From: an uncultured Flavobacteriales bacterium
Lineage (GTDB): Bacteria; Bacteroidota; Bacteroidia; Flavobacteriales_G; Salibacteraceae
Direction of reading: 5' to 3'
NCBI GenBank assembly: GCA_937121175.1
Contig: CAKZKD010000005.1
Coordinates: forward strand, 248,001 to 312,000
Length of the DNA: 64,000 nucleotides
Below the pieces are notes generated by a model. The model was not told the origin of the DNA. It saw only the letters and a list, made by a program, of their open reading frames with translations, and ran no database searches. Made by a program: the position numbers and the translations under genes. This document shows positions 1-8,608 of this stretch, one piece after another. Within the stretch, counting starts at the first letter, position 1. The number at the start of each line of letters is the position of its first letter.

Positions 1-742
1 CGGTAGAATTCGAATAAGAGACTTTTCCACCCATATTATTTATTGACATTCCTGCAGCACATTCGGCTTTTCTATCGGCAATTTTAAATTTATTTGATTG
101 GTAATACAATGAGATATCAGATGCAACAGTCTGACCAGGCTGAGTTGATTGACCTGCAACGGTTATTCCTCCAGTAAGATTGGAGTGTATATACTTGAAA
201 CTAACTCCACCTGAGAGATTATCAGAAAATTTGGCAGCAACACTTCCATTGATTGCAAACTCGTTTGGTCTAAACTGATTTAAATTTTGACCAGTATTAT
301 CTGTAAACTGAATGTCACCCAAGCTGAAATACTTTATACCTCCACCAAATGTTATAATTTTATTAAGGTTGTAGTAAAATGTAAAGTAAGACAGACTAAT
401 ATCTGGAACGAGGTTTCTCAGCCAAGGCGTATAGCCCATAGCAAAACCATATTTTTCTTCCATAAATGCCAATTTAGATGCGTTCCAATGCATGGCGTTT
501 ATATCCGGACTAGTTGCTACACCTGCATCTCCCATAGCGCCATGACGAGAATCAGGAGAAATCAATAAGAAGGGAACGGCTGTCGTTATGGTATTTAACC
601 GGTCATCATCAGCGGTTTGCCCACTCAATTGACCAGTACTAACCGTATTACCACTCACCTGGGCATTTGAATTAAAGCCTAACAATACCACAAGTGCAAA
701 AAGTGCGGATGAAATGAAGTTTGCTTTTAAAGAATCCATCAT
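1..742 (-). CDS. porV: T9SS outer-membrane shuttle protein PorV (LptO), C-terminus cut by window edge
   Basis: My translation of the minus strand from position 742 gives an open frame to the left edge, about 247 codons, with no stop. It starts MMDSLKANF, has a signal peptide ending in NSNAQ, then PDSRHGAMGDAGVAT and NAMHWNASKLAF, which are typical of the PorV/LptO barrel family, followed by alternating beta-strand sequence. In the family, PorV is an outer-membrane barrel that receives T9SS cargo after translocation and delivers it to the PorU sortase. It lies 39 bases downstream of porU in the same direction, the pairing known from Flavobacterium. A perfect TATATTTG box in the gap suggests a promoter of its own. 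The start is 742 or the adjacent ATG at 739. The C-terminal part is missing only because the window ends. Confidence 0.9.
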   Translation of the reverse strand, partial: MMDSLKANFISSALFALVVLLGFNSNAQVSGNTVSTGQLSGQTADDDRLNTITTAVPFLLISPDSRHGAMGDAGVATSPDINAMHWNASKLAFMEEKYGFAMGYTPWLRNLVPDISLSYFTFYYNLNKIITFGGGIKYFSLGDIQFTDNTGQNLNQFRPNEFAINGSVAAKFSDNLSGGVSFKYIHSNLTGGITVAGQSTQPGQTVASDISLYYQSNKFKIADRKAECAAGMSINNMGGKVSYSNST

Positions 743-756
743 AATTTTTCGGTTTG

Positions 757-764
757 CAAATATA
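757..764 (-). promoter_or_regulatory. -7 promoter box for porV
   Basis: Read on the minus strand this is TATATTTG, a perfect match to the Bacteroidota -7 consensus TAnnTTTG. It lies 14 bases before the porV start codon, inside the porU-porV gap. No convincing -33 TTG was seen. Confidence 0.5.
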
Positions 765-781
765 CGGTTTGTCATTATTAA

Positions 782-3700
782 TTAATGTAGTATAACTAGT
801 TTCTCAAATTTGTCGGCAATATCACCGTTCTGAGATTTTACATATACTTTATATACATATACACCTTTTCCAATTTTATCGCCAAAGTCATCCAATCCAT
901 TCCAATTTATTGGGCCTAATCTAAATCCCTTTGAATTGTATGTTCCGTCTATAGTCTTTACTACTTTACCACTTATGGTAAATACTTGTATTCGCACAAA
1001 CAAATCCTGATTGGGATGATTGTGCTCTAAATAGAAGTCGGTATTTGTAGTGAAGGGGTTGGGGTAATTTAACACATGATCAAGCGCCAATTCTTCACTC
1101 GAAGTTACCACAAAGGCAATATCCGAAGTTGATGAGTTATTGTAAACGTCCCACGCCTTGAGTTGCAAAGTATGGTTCCCTTCGCTCAACTCTGAAAGCG
1201 GATAAGTAACTACTCCTCTTTGGTATGAATTTAATTCAGTTTCATAATACTCATTTAAAACAATTTGATCTGCGGTATTTGCATCAAGCGTGGCTGTAAT
1301 ATCGTGACCTACGCCGCTCCCTGTGGTATTAATCCCATTATTATCAAAGAATTTTGCATAGATATTCGGACTTTCATCAGTCATTCCACCATTAACAAAT
1401 GTGCTGTCGTTCATGTACAAATCAATCTGAGGGCCCAAATTATCTGAAGCGGCATTGGGGTTTTTACCTCCAACAATAATGTCATTATCGACTCCATTAC
1501 CATCAATAACTCCGTTTTCTGCGTAATAACTGATTTTGCCAGTACCGTAACTAAAGTCAATATCCTTCGGAACAACAAATGAAAATGTAAATTTACCTGC
1601 CTTCACCGTAGCCTTTCCTCTGAATAAAACACTTGTTCGAGCTTTAAATTCCATTGACCCGGACTTGCCATCGTTGTTTAACGTTTTTAAGTTCTTTTCT
1701 TTATCGAATACAGTTGGATAAACAACTCCGTTGAAATCCGTAAGTAAATCATTGGTTTTTCTACTTCTAACTTCTCCAGAGATAGTCACCAAATCCAATG
1801 CTCTGATCGTATCTGGAACCGATGTTGTCACGACTTTTTCTTTTGGGTAGGCTAATCTAATTGCGGGATCACCTAGCAACGCAAAAACTCTACTATTTAA
1901 ACTCGTTTGGCCTTCTTTCGTTAGTCGAACTAAATCACCTAGCCTTGGCATTTCACCATTGTACTCTTCGTAAGCCACTTTGTTGAATAAAGTAGCAAGC
2001 GCAAAATTTGGAGTTGAAAAAACCAATCGCGTAGTGGTTAAAAGTCCAATTCCTCCGCCATCAGGATTCAGAAAAACAAACTCGCCTGCAGAAGTTCTTT
2101 TTGGATCATCAAATCGACTAAACTCACAAGTAGCAGTAATTAACAGTGGCATATTTTTTCGATTATCCCAACTATTTATTTGTGAAACCTCAAGAATTCG
2201 CTCATGTGCCCAACCTAATTCTCCACCGTGCCCTAAATAATTCATGGTAAGTGATCCTCTCAAAACAGCGTTGTCAATTGCTGCATTCACATCAGGGTAT
2301 CTATGTCCTCCAGGAGTTGCCCTTTGCGGATAAGCATCAGACAAAACTTTGTTCACGTTGTAAAACGGGAAATTGGTATCGACTTGTGTTGAAAGATTAT
2401 CTACTTGCTCCATGTGAATGTTTCCATCTTCATCATCCGCAATGAAAGTAAGTCGATTTCGCCAGGAGCCAAATGCCGCTTCTCCATAATACGCTCTTAC
2501 TTTGTCAACAGCTTCTGTTGCTTGCCGAACCGTTTTTACGGGAAATCGTCCAACTCCAACTTCCATAATCCCTGCGGTTATTGGCCCAACATAGTCTGGA
2601 CTTAAATAAGCAATGAAGTCATCCGTGGCAATGGAACTCGTTGGCCTCAGTGAATTCAATGTTTGATAAATAGGGATAAAATTAGTGTTACCTGTAATCC
2701 GATTTTTAAAATCGTAAGAAGCATCTCCGAATAGAAGAACATATTTAGGTCCTCCATTAGAAGTTTCTTTCAAAAACCTTATAAAGTTTCTAATTGCCAC
2801 AAGGTCTTGTCTTCCCGCTCCAAACTCGTTGTATATGTCTTTAACATTTACAATTGACGTTTGCAAACCACCATATTCTTTGTGGATTTCTGCCAATTCT
2901 TCAGCTTGAGCTCTAAACATTTCTGGAGAGATAATTAAATAATCAAAATCCACATCGCCTAAACTGTGTAAATTTTGATTTTCAATTTGGTAGGCCTCTG
3001 TTGGCACGGCAATGGATTTAGGGTCAAAAGCTACAAATTCAGACTTTTCAGTTGGCCCAACATTAAATCTCGCTTTAGCATTAACAACATTATACCCAAT
3101 CAACCTAGGTTGCAACGGGTTGGAAATATTCCAAACTTGCATACCGGAAGTGGGGTTTGCAATTTCATACGTAAATGAATTAGCATTTCCGAATGTTGAA
3201 ACATTTCGGAAAGGCAATTGTGGGCCAACAAAGGTTAAGTTCCGCTTACAATTAATTTCAATTTTATCTAACCATGCTTCAGATTCCCCGCCACCTTTGG
3301 TAAAGTTTAAAAACACGGAAACTTTACTTTTAGAAGGCCTTCCTGTAATTTCTGTGCTTGCATATTCTGCAAAGTCAGCGGTGTAATCGCCGCTCACTTT
3401 TCCTCCAATTATTGAACTTGAACCAATACTACCAGCACTCGCAGTTAAGGTACTCACAGAGTTCAAAGACCGAAGTGCTGCATAAACCTTAACAGTAGCA
3501 TTTTGAGTAGACAGAATATTTGGAAAGTCTAGGTCTATGGAATAAGACAATGTTGAACTAAATTTTTCTCCGAACCAAAGCCGTCCACTTGATAATAAAT
3601 TACTCGATTCAATTTCATGAACTCCAAAATCATCAAATACAGAAATTACGGTCCCACCATTACTTGACGGTTCGTTTCCAAGGGGTTTTGAATCTCCACC

Positions 3701-4537
3701 GTTGAATGAAATAAAGCAATAACTAGAATCACTATAAATGTTTTTCGTTGATTTAAATACACTACCATCAAATTCAATATTATCGGCACCAGGAACATAA
3801 AAAAGTGCATAATCGTCCTTATCTATCTTTTGATCATCAGCTCCTTTGGTAAAAACAGGAATTTGCACCAAGTCATCAACTGGATCTATCGTATTAATTT
3901 CGGGTAGCATCCCGCCTTGATTCAAATATACCACCAACCTAGATAAATCGGTGACTTCTGGCGTAAAACCAAGTCTTTTAAAGAAATCGTAATTCAATTT
4001 CACAATTCCACCTTTTGCAACGGCCACTTTGTACCAGTTGCCACCAGATAAAATACTGGTGGATTTCCAAGAAGCCCTAGAATTTGTTTTTGAAATCGAG
4101 TTGTAATCAACTTTTACATTCGTGATTTTCTTGATTTCTCCGTTTTCTCTTATGAAAGGTACAAAGGACAATCGAACAACCGTTTTACCATCCACTAGCT
4201 GAGATGTGAGTTTAAAATCTGGCTTATTGGTAATCGAATTAGATTCTATAGACACAATATTTTTTTCTACAGAACTAAGTGATTCCGTTTCCAAACTGTA
4301 ATTCTCAATTCCAGTAACGCTTATTAAATTATTGGCCTTAGTAGTCAAGGTAACTTCCGGGAGTACAGATTCCGATAAATTATAATTTGCTCCTTCAACC
4401 TTCAAGTAGGTTTTGACCGAATGACTAAAAGTTTCATCCTTTACCACTCCGTCCCAATCAATAGATTCATTGATTTGTGCGTAACCACAACTAATGAAAA
4501 GTAGTAGAAGTAAAGTTATTTTTCTTTGTAATCTCAA
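782..4537 (-). CDS. porU: T9SS gingipain-like sortase PorU
   Basis: 1251 residues, matching the large PorU family. A signal peptide (RKITLLLLLFISCGYAQ) is followed by a long beta-rich N-terminal region, a C25 gingipain-like peptidase domain around residues 540-900, Ig-like repeats, and a C-terminal T9SS sorting-type domain from about residue 1160 (NYPNPF ... KLVILH). The peptidase pair is visible as His about 770 in LGHGGE and Cys about 804 in TATCEF, with the spacing seen in gingipains. In the family, PorU sits at the outer membrane, removes the sorting domain from T9SS cargo and joins the cargo to lipopolysaccharide. It begins with TTG at 4537; an in-frame stop lies just upstream and no ATG gives a complete signal peptide. 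It is followed by porV and is divergent from the PorP/SprF gene. Confidence 0.93.
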   Translation of the reverse strand: MRLQRKITLLLLLFISCGYAQINESIDWDGVVKDETFSHSVKTYLKVEGANYNLSESVLPEVTLTTKANNLISVTGIENYSLETESLSSVEKNIVSIESNSITNKPDFKLTSQLVDGKTVVRLSFVPFIRENGEIKKITNVKVDYNSISKTNSRASWKSTSILSGGNWYKVAVAKGGIVKLNYDFFKRLGFTPEVTDLSRLVVYLNQGGMLPEINTIDPVDDLVQIPVFTKGADDQKIDKDDYALFYVPGADNIEFDGSVFKSTKNIYSDSSYCFISFNGGDSKPLGNEPSSNGGTVISVFDDFGVHEIESSNLLSSGRLWFGEKFSSTLSYSIDLDFPNILSTQNATVKVYAALRSLNSVSTLTASAGSIGSSSIIGGKVSGDYTADFAEYASTEITGRPSKSKVSVFLNFTKGGGESEAWLDKIEINCKRNLTFVGPQLPFRNVSTFGNANSFTYEIANPTSGMQVWNISNPLQPRLIGYNVVNAKARFNVGPTEKSEFVAFDPKSIAVPTEAYQIENQNLHSLGDVDFDYLIISPEMFRAQAEELAEIHKEYGGLQTSIVNVKDIYNEFGAGRQDLVAIRNFIRFLKETSNGGPKYVLLFGDASYDFKNRITGNTNFIPIYQTLNSLRPTSSIATDDFIAYLSPDYVGPITAGIMEVGVGRFPVKTVRQATEAVDKVRAYYGEAAFGSWRNRLTFIADDEDGNIHMEQVDNLSTQVDTNFPFYNVNKVLSDAYPQRATPGGHRYPDVNAAIDNAVLRGSLTMNYLGHGGELGWAHERILEVSQINSWDNRKNMPLLITATCEFSRFDDPKRTSAGEFVFLNPDGGGIGLLTTTRLVFSTPNFALATLFNKVAYEEYNGEMPRLGDLVRLTKEGQTSLNSRVFALLGDPAIRLAYPKEKVVTTSVPDTIRALDLVTISGEVRSRKTNDLLTDFNGVVYPTVFDKEKNLKTLNNDGKSGSMEFKARTSVLFRGKATVKAGKFTFSFVVPKDIDFSYGTGKISYYAENGVIDGNGVDNDIIVGGKNPNAASDNLGPQIDLYMNDSTFVNGGMTDESPNIYAKFFDNNGINTTGSGVGHDITATLDANTADQIVLNEYYETELNSYQRGVVTYPLSELSEGNHTLQLKAWDVYNNSSTSDIAFVVTSSEELALDHVLNYPNPFTTNTDFYLEHNHPNQDLFVRIQVFTISGKVVKTIDGTYNSKGFRLGPINWNGLDDFGDKIGKGVYVYKVYVKSQNGDIADKFEKLVILH

Positions 4538-4595
4538 GGATTGTTTATTAATCAGCTATGCGCTTGTTCGGGTATTTAATGACAATTTTCGGGGC

Positions 4596-4605
4596 AGAAC
4601 GTTCT
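4596..4605. promoter_or_regulatory. Small palindrome in the divergent porU/porP region
   Basis: AGAACGTTCT is a perfect 10-base palindrome roughly central in the 183-base gap between the divergent porU and porP/sprF-like genes. It could be an operator serving both, but a palindrome this short can occur by chance. The rest of the gap holds only AT-rich promoter sequence, including TATAATTG at 4690-4697, one base off the -7 consensus and oriented toward the PorP/SprF gene. Confidence 0.25.
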
Positions 4606-4720
4606 ACAAAAAGAATTATTGCATAATTAATACTTAAGCCCTCTATCATCAAGATTTTAAAATTAAGTTTTCAAAAACAAAATAATTCGTATAATTGCCT
4701 ACACGATAAGCGAAATCTAT

Positions 4721-5725
4721 ATGTCGGTAAGACAGATAATTAAAGTCATAGCAGTTTGGTGCGGTTTGATGAGTGCGGTTGAGTATGGCTTTTCGCAAGA
4801 TCCCATTTACTCACAATTTTACGCAAACCCACTGTATCTAAACCCTGCATTAGCGGGAGTTGAGCGTTGCCCTAGGTTCGTCATGAACTACAGAAACCAG
4901 TGGCCGGGCGTAGCTAGTGGAGGAGGTAATTATGTTACTTATTCTGCATCCTACGACCAACATGTCGATGCACTTAGTGGTGGTTTGGGAGTTATGCTAA
5001 TGCATGACCGTGAAGGTGTTTCTGGTATTTTTAAGACAACTCGTGCAAGTGCAATTTACAGTTACAATGTTGCAGTAAACAGAAAACTTTCATTGCGTTT
5101 TGGGGGTGAAGCAACTTTTTTCAATAAATCGATTGACTGGGATCAGTTAACTTTTGGTGACATGATTGATGAACGTTATGGGTTCATTTATCCTACACAA
5201 GAAACGCCTGTGCGAAATAGCGTTTCTGGAGTAGATTTCTCAGCAGGTGCTTTGGCTTATACCAAAAACTTTTATGGAGGAGTTGCTGTGCACCACTTAA
5301 CAGAACCTAAAGAACGATTTTTAAATGCTGCAAATACTCAATTGCCAAGAAAACTAACTGCTCACGCGGGATGGGTAATCCCTATTAACAAAAGGTACCC
5401 AGATGAGGGAGCTGTGTCTCCTAATATTTTATTTCAACAGCAAGGTGGTGAATTTTCTCTCAATCCTACTGCTCAGCAACTTTACCTTGGAATGTATGCA
5501 TATAAAGGACCAATAGTCGGCGGTCTTTGGTATAGAGGAAAAGATGCATTTGTTGCATTGGTTGGTATTCATACCGATTACGTTCGGTTTGGTTATAGTT
5601 ATGACATCACAACAAGCAATTTGTCACTGCAAAGCGGGGGAACACATGAAGTATCATTAGCGCTGCTATTTGATTGCAAACCACAGCGCAGAAGATTTAG
5701 ACCAATAGCTTGCCCTAAATTCTAA
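4721..5725 (+). CDS. PorP/SprF-type T9SS membrane protein
   Basis: 334 residues with a signal region ending near GFSQ and the hallmark PorP/SprF start DPIYSQFYANPLYLNPALAG, followed by RNQWPG and repeated barrel strands. Family members are inner-leaflet-facing outer-membrane barrels that bind PorE-type anchors or act as dedicated partners of SprB-like adhesins. Many copies occur per genome, so I do not assign this one as the core PorP. It is divergent from porU and 50 bases ahead of gldJ, so it sits inside the T9SS and gliding block. The C-terminus is unusually basic and Cys-containing (DCKPQRRRFRPIACPKF). The ATG start gives a good signal peptide. Confidence 0.88.
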   Translation: MSVRQIIKVIAVWCGLMSAVEYGFSQDPIYSQFYANPLYLNPALAGVERCPRFVMNYRNQWPGVASGGGNYVTYSASYDQHVDALSGGLGVMLMHDREGVSGIFKTTRASAIYSYNVAVNRKLSLRFGGEATFFNKSIDWDQLTFGDMIDERYGFIYPTQETPVRNSVSGVDFSAGALAYTKNFYGGVAVHHLTEPKERFLNAANTQLPRKLTAHAGWVIPINKRYPDEGAVSPNILFQQQGGEFSLNPTAQQLYLGMYAYKGPIVGGLWYRGKDAFVALVGIHTDYVRFGYSYDITTSNLSLQSGGTHEVSLALLFDCKPQRRRFRPIACPKF

Positions 5726-5740
5726 TTCAATTTATACTAT

Positions 5741-5748
5741 TATATTTG
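5741..5748 (+). promoter_or_regulatory. -7 promoter box for gldJ
   Basis: TATATTTG, a perfect TAnnTTTG match, 27 bases before the gldJ ATG at 5776. It argues against a start at the TTG at 5746, which lies within the box itself. Confidence 0.55.
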
Positions 5749-5775
5749 AACTATCGTTATCTAAAAAATTTGGAT

Positions 5776-7260
5776 ATGAAACTATTGAAATTCAGCTTAC
5801 TAACCGCATTAATAGGAATATTGTATTCCTGCGGAAATGAGCAATCTTCAGCTACTGGCTGGAACTATAATGACACTCGTAATGGAGGATTCCAGAAAAT
5901 GCCTTTCGAAGAGCAAGAAACTGGTCCTAACCTTGTATTAATAGAAGGTGGCACTTTTACCATGGGTCGGGTTGAACAAGATGTGATGTTCGATTGGGAT
6001 AATTATCCAAGACGTGTAACAGTATCCTCGTTTTATATGGATGAAACTGAGGTTACAAACCACTTTTGGTTGGAATATTTGTATTGGTTAAATCGCGTTT
6101 TTGCTGCGGATTATCCTGAAGTAGTTGTTAAGGCTCTTCCAGATACATTAGTATGGAGAAGTAAATTGGCTTACAACGAGCCTTATGTTGATTATTACCT
6201 AAGGCATCCAGCCTACAGAGACTACCCAGTTGTTGGTGTTACCTGGCAACAAGCAAGTGATTATTGTTTATGGAGAACAGATCGTGTTAACGAATTCATA
6301 CTAATTCGAGAAGGGATTCTTGAGCATTATGTGAATCAAGCCGCTGAAGACAACTTTAATACTGATGCATACTACGCCGGACAATACGAAAGTGGAAAAG
6401 CAACCGAAGGAGTGCCAGATTTCAATCCTAATGGAACGGGTTACAGACGAGTAAATATGGAGGATGGAATTATGCTCCCTAAATATCGCCTACCTACAGA
6501 AGCTGAATGGGAATATGCTGCGTATGGCCTTATTGGAAATTCTTTAGGTGAACGAGTTATCGAAAGAAGGCTTTGGCCGTGGAACGGACACGCAGTAAGG
6601 AATCCAGAAGAAGAATACATTGGAAGCATGATGGCTAACTTTAAAAGAGGTCGTGGTGATAATATGGGAATTGCTGGCAAGCTAAATGATAATGCTGATA
6701 TAACTAACCCCGTTTATGCATACTGGCCGAACGATTACGGTCTTTATAATATGGCTGGCAATGTGAGTGAATGGGTAATGGACGTTTACCGCCCATTAAA
6801 CACAGAAGATAACAGTGATTTTAGACCCTTCAGAGGTAATGTTTACGAGAAGCTATTAGTCGATGAAGAAGGTTACGTCGCTGAAAAAGACAGCCTAGGA
6901 AGGCTTCAGAAAGTTAACGTTACTGATGAAGAAAACCTTGACAGAAGAAATTATCAAAGAGCTGACAACATCAATTACTTAGATGGAGACTACGAATCTC
7001 ACATTGATCGGTTGCACTGGGGTGATGATTTTGAAAACACAGACGAAAAGAAAACAGAGACTACTTTTATGTATGAGTACGGTCAAAAATCCTTAGTAAA
7101 CGACGATACCAGAGTTTATAAAGGTGGTAGCTGGAGAGATCGTGCATATTACATGAATCCAGGAACTCGACGATTCCTTGAGGAAACGCAAAGAACTGCC
7201 TTCTTAGGCTTCAGATGTGCAATGGATAGAGTTGGAAGTCCGGTAGGATTAGGAAATTAA
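5776..7260 (+). CDS. gldJ: Gliding-motility lipoprotein GldJ
   Basis: 494 residues. A lipoprotein signal (MKLLKFSLLTALIGILYSCG) precedes a formylglycine-generating-enzyme-like fold: LVLIEGGTFTMG, the YMDETEVTNHFWLEYLYWL segment, LPTEAEWEYAA, NVSEWVMD and a terminal RDRAY ... LGFRCAMD. GldJ and GldK are paralogues with this fold; the YLYWL region and the neighbourhood (gldJ next to porU and porV, as in Flavobacterium johnsoniae) point to GldJ. In that organism GldJ is an outer-membrane lipoprotein needed for gliding and for stable GldK. The catalytic cysteines of true formylglycine enzymes are not obvious, so the role is probably structural. I chose the ATG at 5776 because an upstream TTG would fall inside the promoter and lengthen the signal peptide. 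A strong terminator follows. Confidence 0.88.
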   Translation: MKLLKFSLLTALIGILYSCGNEQSSATGWNYNDTRNGGFQKMPFEEQETGPNLVLIEGGTFTMGRVEQDVMFDWDNYPRRVTVSSFYMDETEVTNHFWLEYLYWLNRVFAADYPEVVVKALPDTLVWRSKLAYNEPYVDYYLRHPAYRDYPVVGVTWQQASDYCLWRTDRVNEFILIREGILEHYVNQAAEDNFNTDAYYAGQYESGKATEGVPDFNPNGTGYRRVNMEDGIMLPKYRLPTEAEWEYAAYGLIGNSLGERVIERRLWPWNGHAVRNPEEEYIGSMMANFKRGRGDNMGIAGKLNDNADITNPVYAYWPNDYGLYNMAGNVSEWVMDVYRPLNTEDNSDFRPFRGNVYEKLLVDEEGYVAEKDSLGRLQKVNVTDEENLDRRNYQRADNINYLDGDYESHIDRLHWGDDFENTDEKKTETTFMYEYGQKSLVNDDTRVYKGGSWRDRAYYMNPGTRRFLEETQRTAFLGFRCAMDRVGSPVGLGN

Positions 7261-7285
7261 TAACAACTCAAACTTATTAAGTTGA

Positions 7286-7319
7286 AAAGCCGTTCCGATA
7301 ATTTCGGGACGGCTTTTTT
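7286..7319 (+). terminator. Rho-independent terminator after gldJ
   Basis: A 13-pair stem (AAAGCCGTTCCGA with TCGGGACGGCTTT, one G-T wobble) closes a 5-base TAATT loop and runs into a T tract. It begins 25 bases after the gldJ stop and ends just before murF, so murF needs its own promoter or read-through. Confidence 0.9.
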
Positions 7320-7330
7320 ATTTTTAGCCC

Positions 7331-8608
7331 ATGAATAAATTGCTTGAAGCTTACAAACAATGCAATAACAAGGTTTGCACAGATACTCGAAAAATATCCG
7401 CAAATTGCTTGTTTATTGCCCTAAAAGGAGACAATTTTAATGGAAACAAATTCGCAAAACTGGCAATTGAAAGTGGTGCTCGAATTGCGGTTATCGACGA
7501 GCCTGAATACGAAATAGAAGGAAAGACGATTCTAGTGACCGATGGACTGTTGGCTTTACAAGATTTGGCCAATGTCTTCAGAAAGGAATTCGAGATTCCA
7601 GTTCTCGGAATTACAGGTTCAAACGGAAAAACCACTGCGAAAGAATTAATCCATAGCGTTATTTCTAAAAAGTATAAATGCCATTCTACTCCAGGAAATT
7701 TCAACAATCATATTGGGCTTCCTCTAACATTACTTTCCATGCCAGCAGATACTGAATTTTGTATATTAGAAATGGGCGACAATCACATGGGAGAAATAGC
7801 CCTGTTATCAGAAATTGGCGAACCAACGCATGCTCTCGTTACTAATGTTGGCAAAGACCATATAGAAGGGTTTGGCTCATTTGAAAATAACAAACTCGCC
7901 AAAAAAGAGCTTTTTGATTACGTCTCGAACACCAATGGAACGGCATTTATTCCAGAATTTGAAGAAGAGGTTGTTACTCTTGCAAAAGACATTACGAACC
8001 AAATTTCTTTTGGTAATTCTACTTCGAAATTCAATATTGAATTTAAAGGTGCTAGTCCTTTCGTTCAGTATTCTACGATTTCAAATGAAAAACACACAAC
8101 TAACCTCATCGGAGAATACAACATCTATAACATTCAAATGGCTTATGCTATCGGCAAGCAATTTGGAGTTGAAGAAAAAGAAATTCATAACGCAATTTGC
8201 GAATACAAACCAAGTAATTTAAGGTCGGTCTATTTAGAGAAAGGAAGTAACGTAATTTTTCTTGATGCTTACAATTCTAATCCTTCAAGCCTGAACGCAG
8301 CATTGGAAAGCTTTGAAAAACAACACCTCAAACAAAGCAGAATAGTAATTATTGGCGATATGCTTGAACTAGGTAACGAAAGCCTTAATGAACACCAAAC
8401 TATCGTGAATCAACTTATAAAGTCAGATCTAAGGGTTTATTTGGTTGGTGCAGAATTTGAAAAAACCAAACACGGACCTTCAATGTACTGGTATCCGAGT
8501 AGAACAGAGCTTATCGAGCACCTAGTTGAGCACCCTATTCAGGATAGTCAGATACTCCTAAAAGGATCACGCGGAATACGATTAGAGGAAGTTGTTGAAG
8601 CTTTATAA
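7331..8608 (+). CDS. murF: UDP-N-acetylmuramoyl-tripeptide--D-alanyl-D-alanine ligase MurF
   Basis: 425 residues, normal MurF length. N-terminal substrate domain with CTDTRKI and FIALKGDNFNGNKFA, ATP loop GITGSNGKTTAKELI near residues 96-110, LEMGDNHMGEI, VTNVGKDHIEGFGS, and the C-terminal LDAYNSNPSSLNAAL and GDMLELG motifs. It adds D-Ala-D-Ala to the UDP-MurNAc-tripeptide in the cytoplasm, the last cytoplasmic step of peptidoglycan precursor synthesis. It starts 11 bases after the gldJ terminator and converges on glyS with a 6-base overlap, sharing the sequence TTATAA as Leu-stop in both directions. Confidence 0.95.
   Translation: MNKLLEAYKQCNNKVCTDTRKISANCLFIALKGDNFNGNKFAKLAIESGARIAVIDEPEYEIEGKTILVTDGLLALQDLANVFRKEFEIPVLGITGSNGKTTAKELIHSVISKKYKCHSTPGNFNNHIGLPLTLLSMPADTEFCILEMGDNHMGEIALLSEIGEPTHALVTNVGKDHIEGFGSFENNKLAKKELFDYVSNTNGTAFIPEFEEEVVTLAKDITNQISFGNSTSKFNIEFKGASPFVQYSTISNEKHTTNLIGEYNIYNIQMAYAIGKQFGVEEKEIHNAICEYKPSNLRSVYLEKGSNVIFLDAYNSNPSSLNAALESFEKQHLKQSRIVIIGDMLELGNESLNEHQTIVNQLIKSDLRVYLVGAEFEKTKHGPSMYWYPSRTELIEHLVEHPIQDSQILLKGSRGIRLEEVVEAL

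Noticed and set aside
287-568. Open frame on the plus strand at the left edge
   Set aside because: It is antisense to the clear porV coding sequence, has no domain or signal peptide, and its composition follows the porV codons.
3012-3386. 124-residue open frame on the plus strand inside porU
   Set aside because: It is a shadow of porU codons, with no promoter box and no recognisable protein features.
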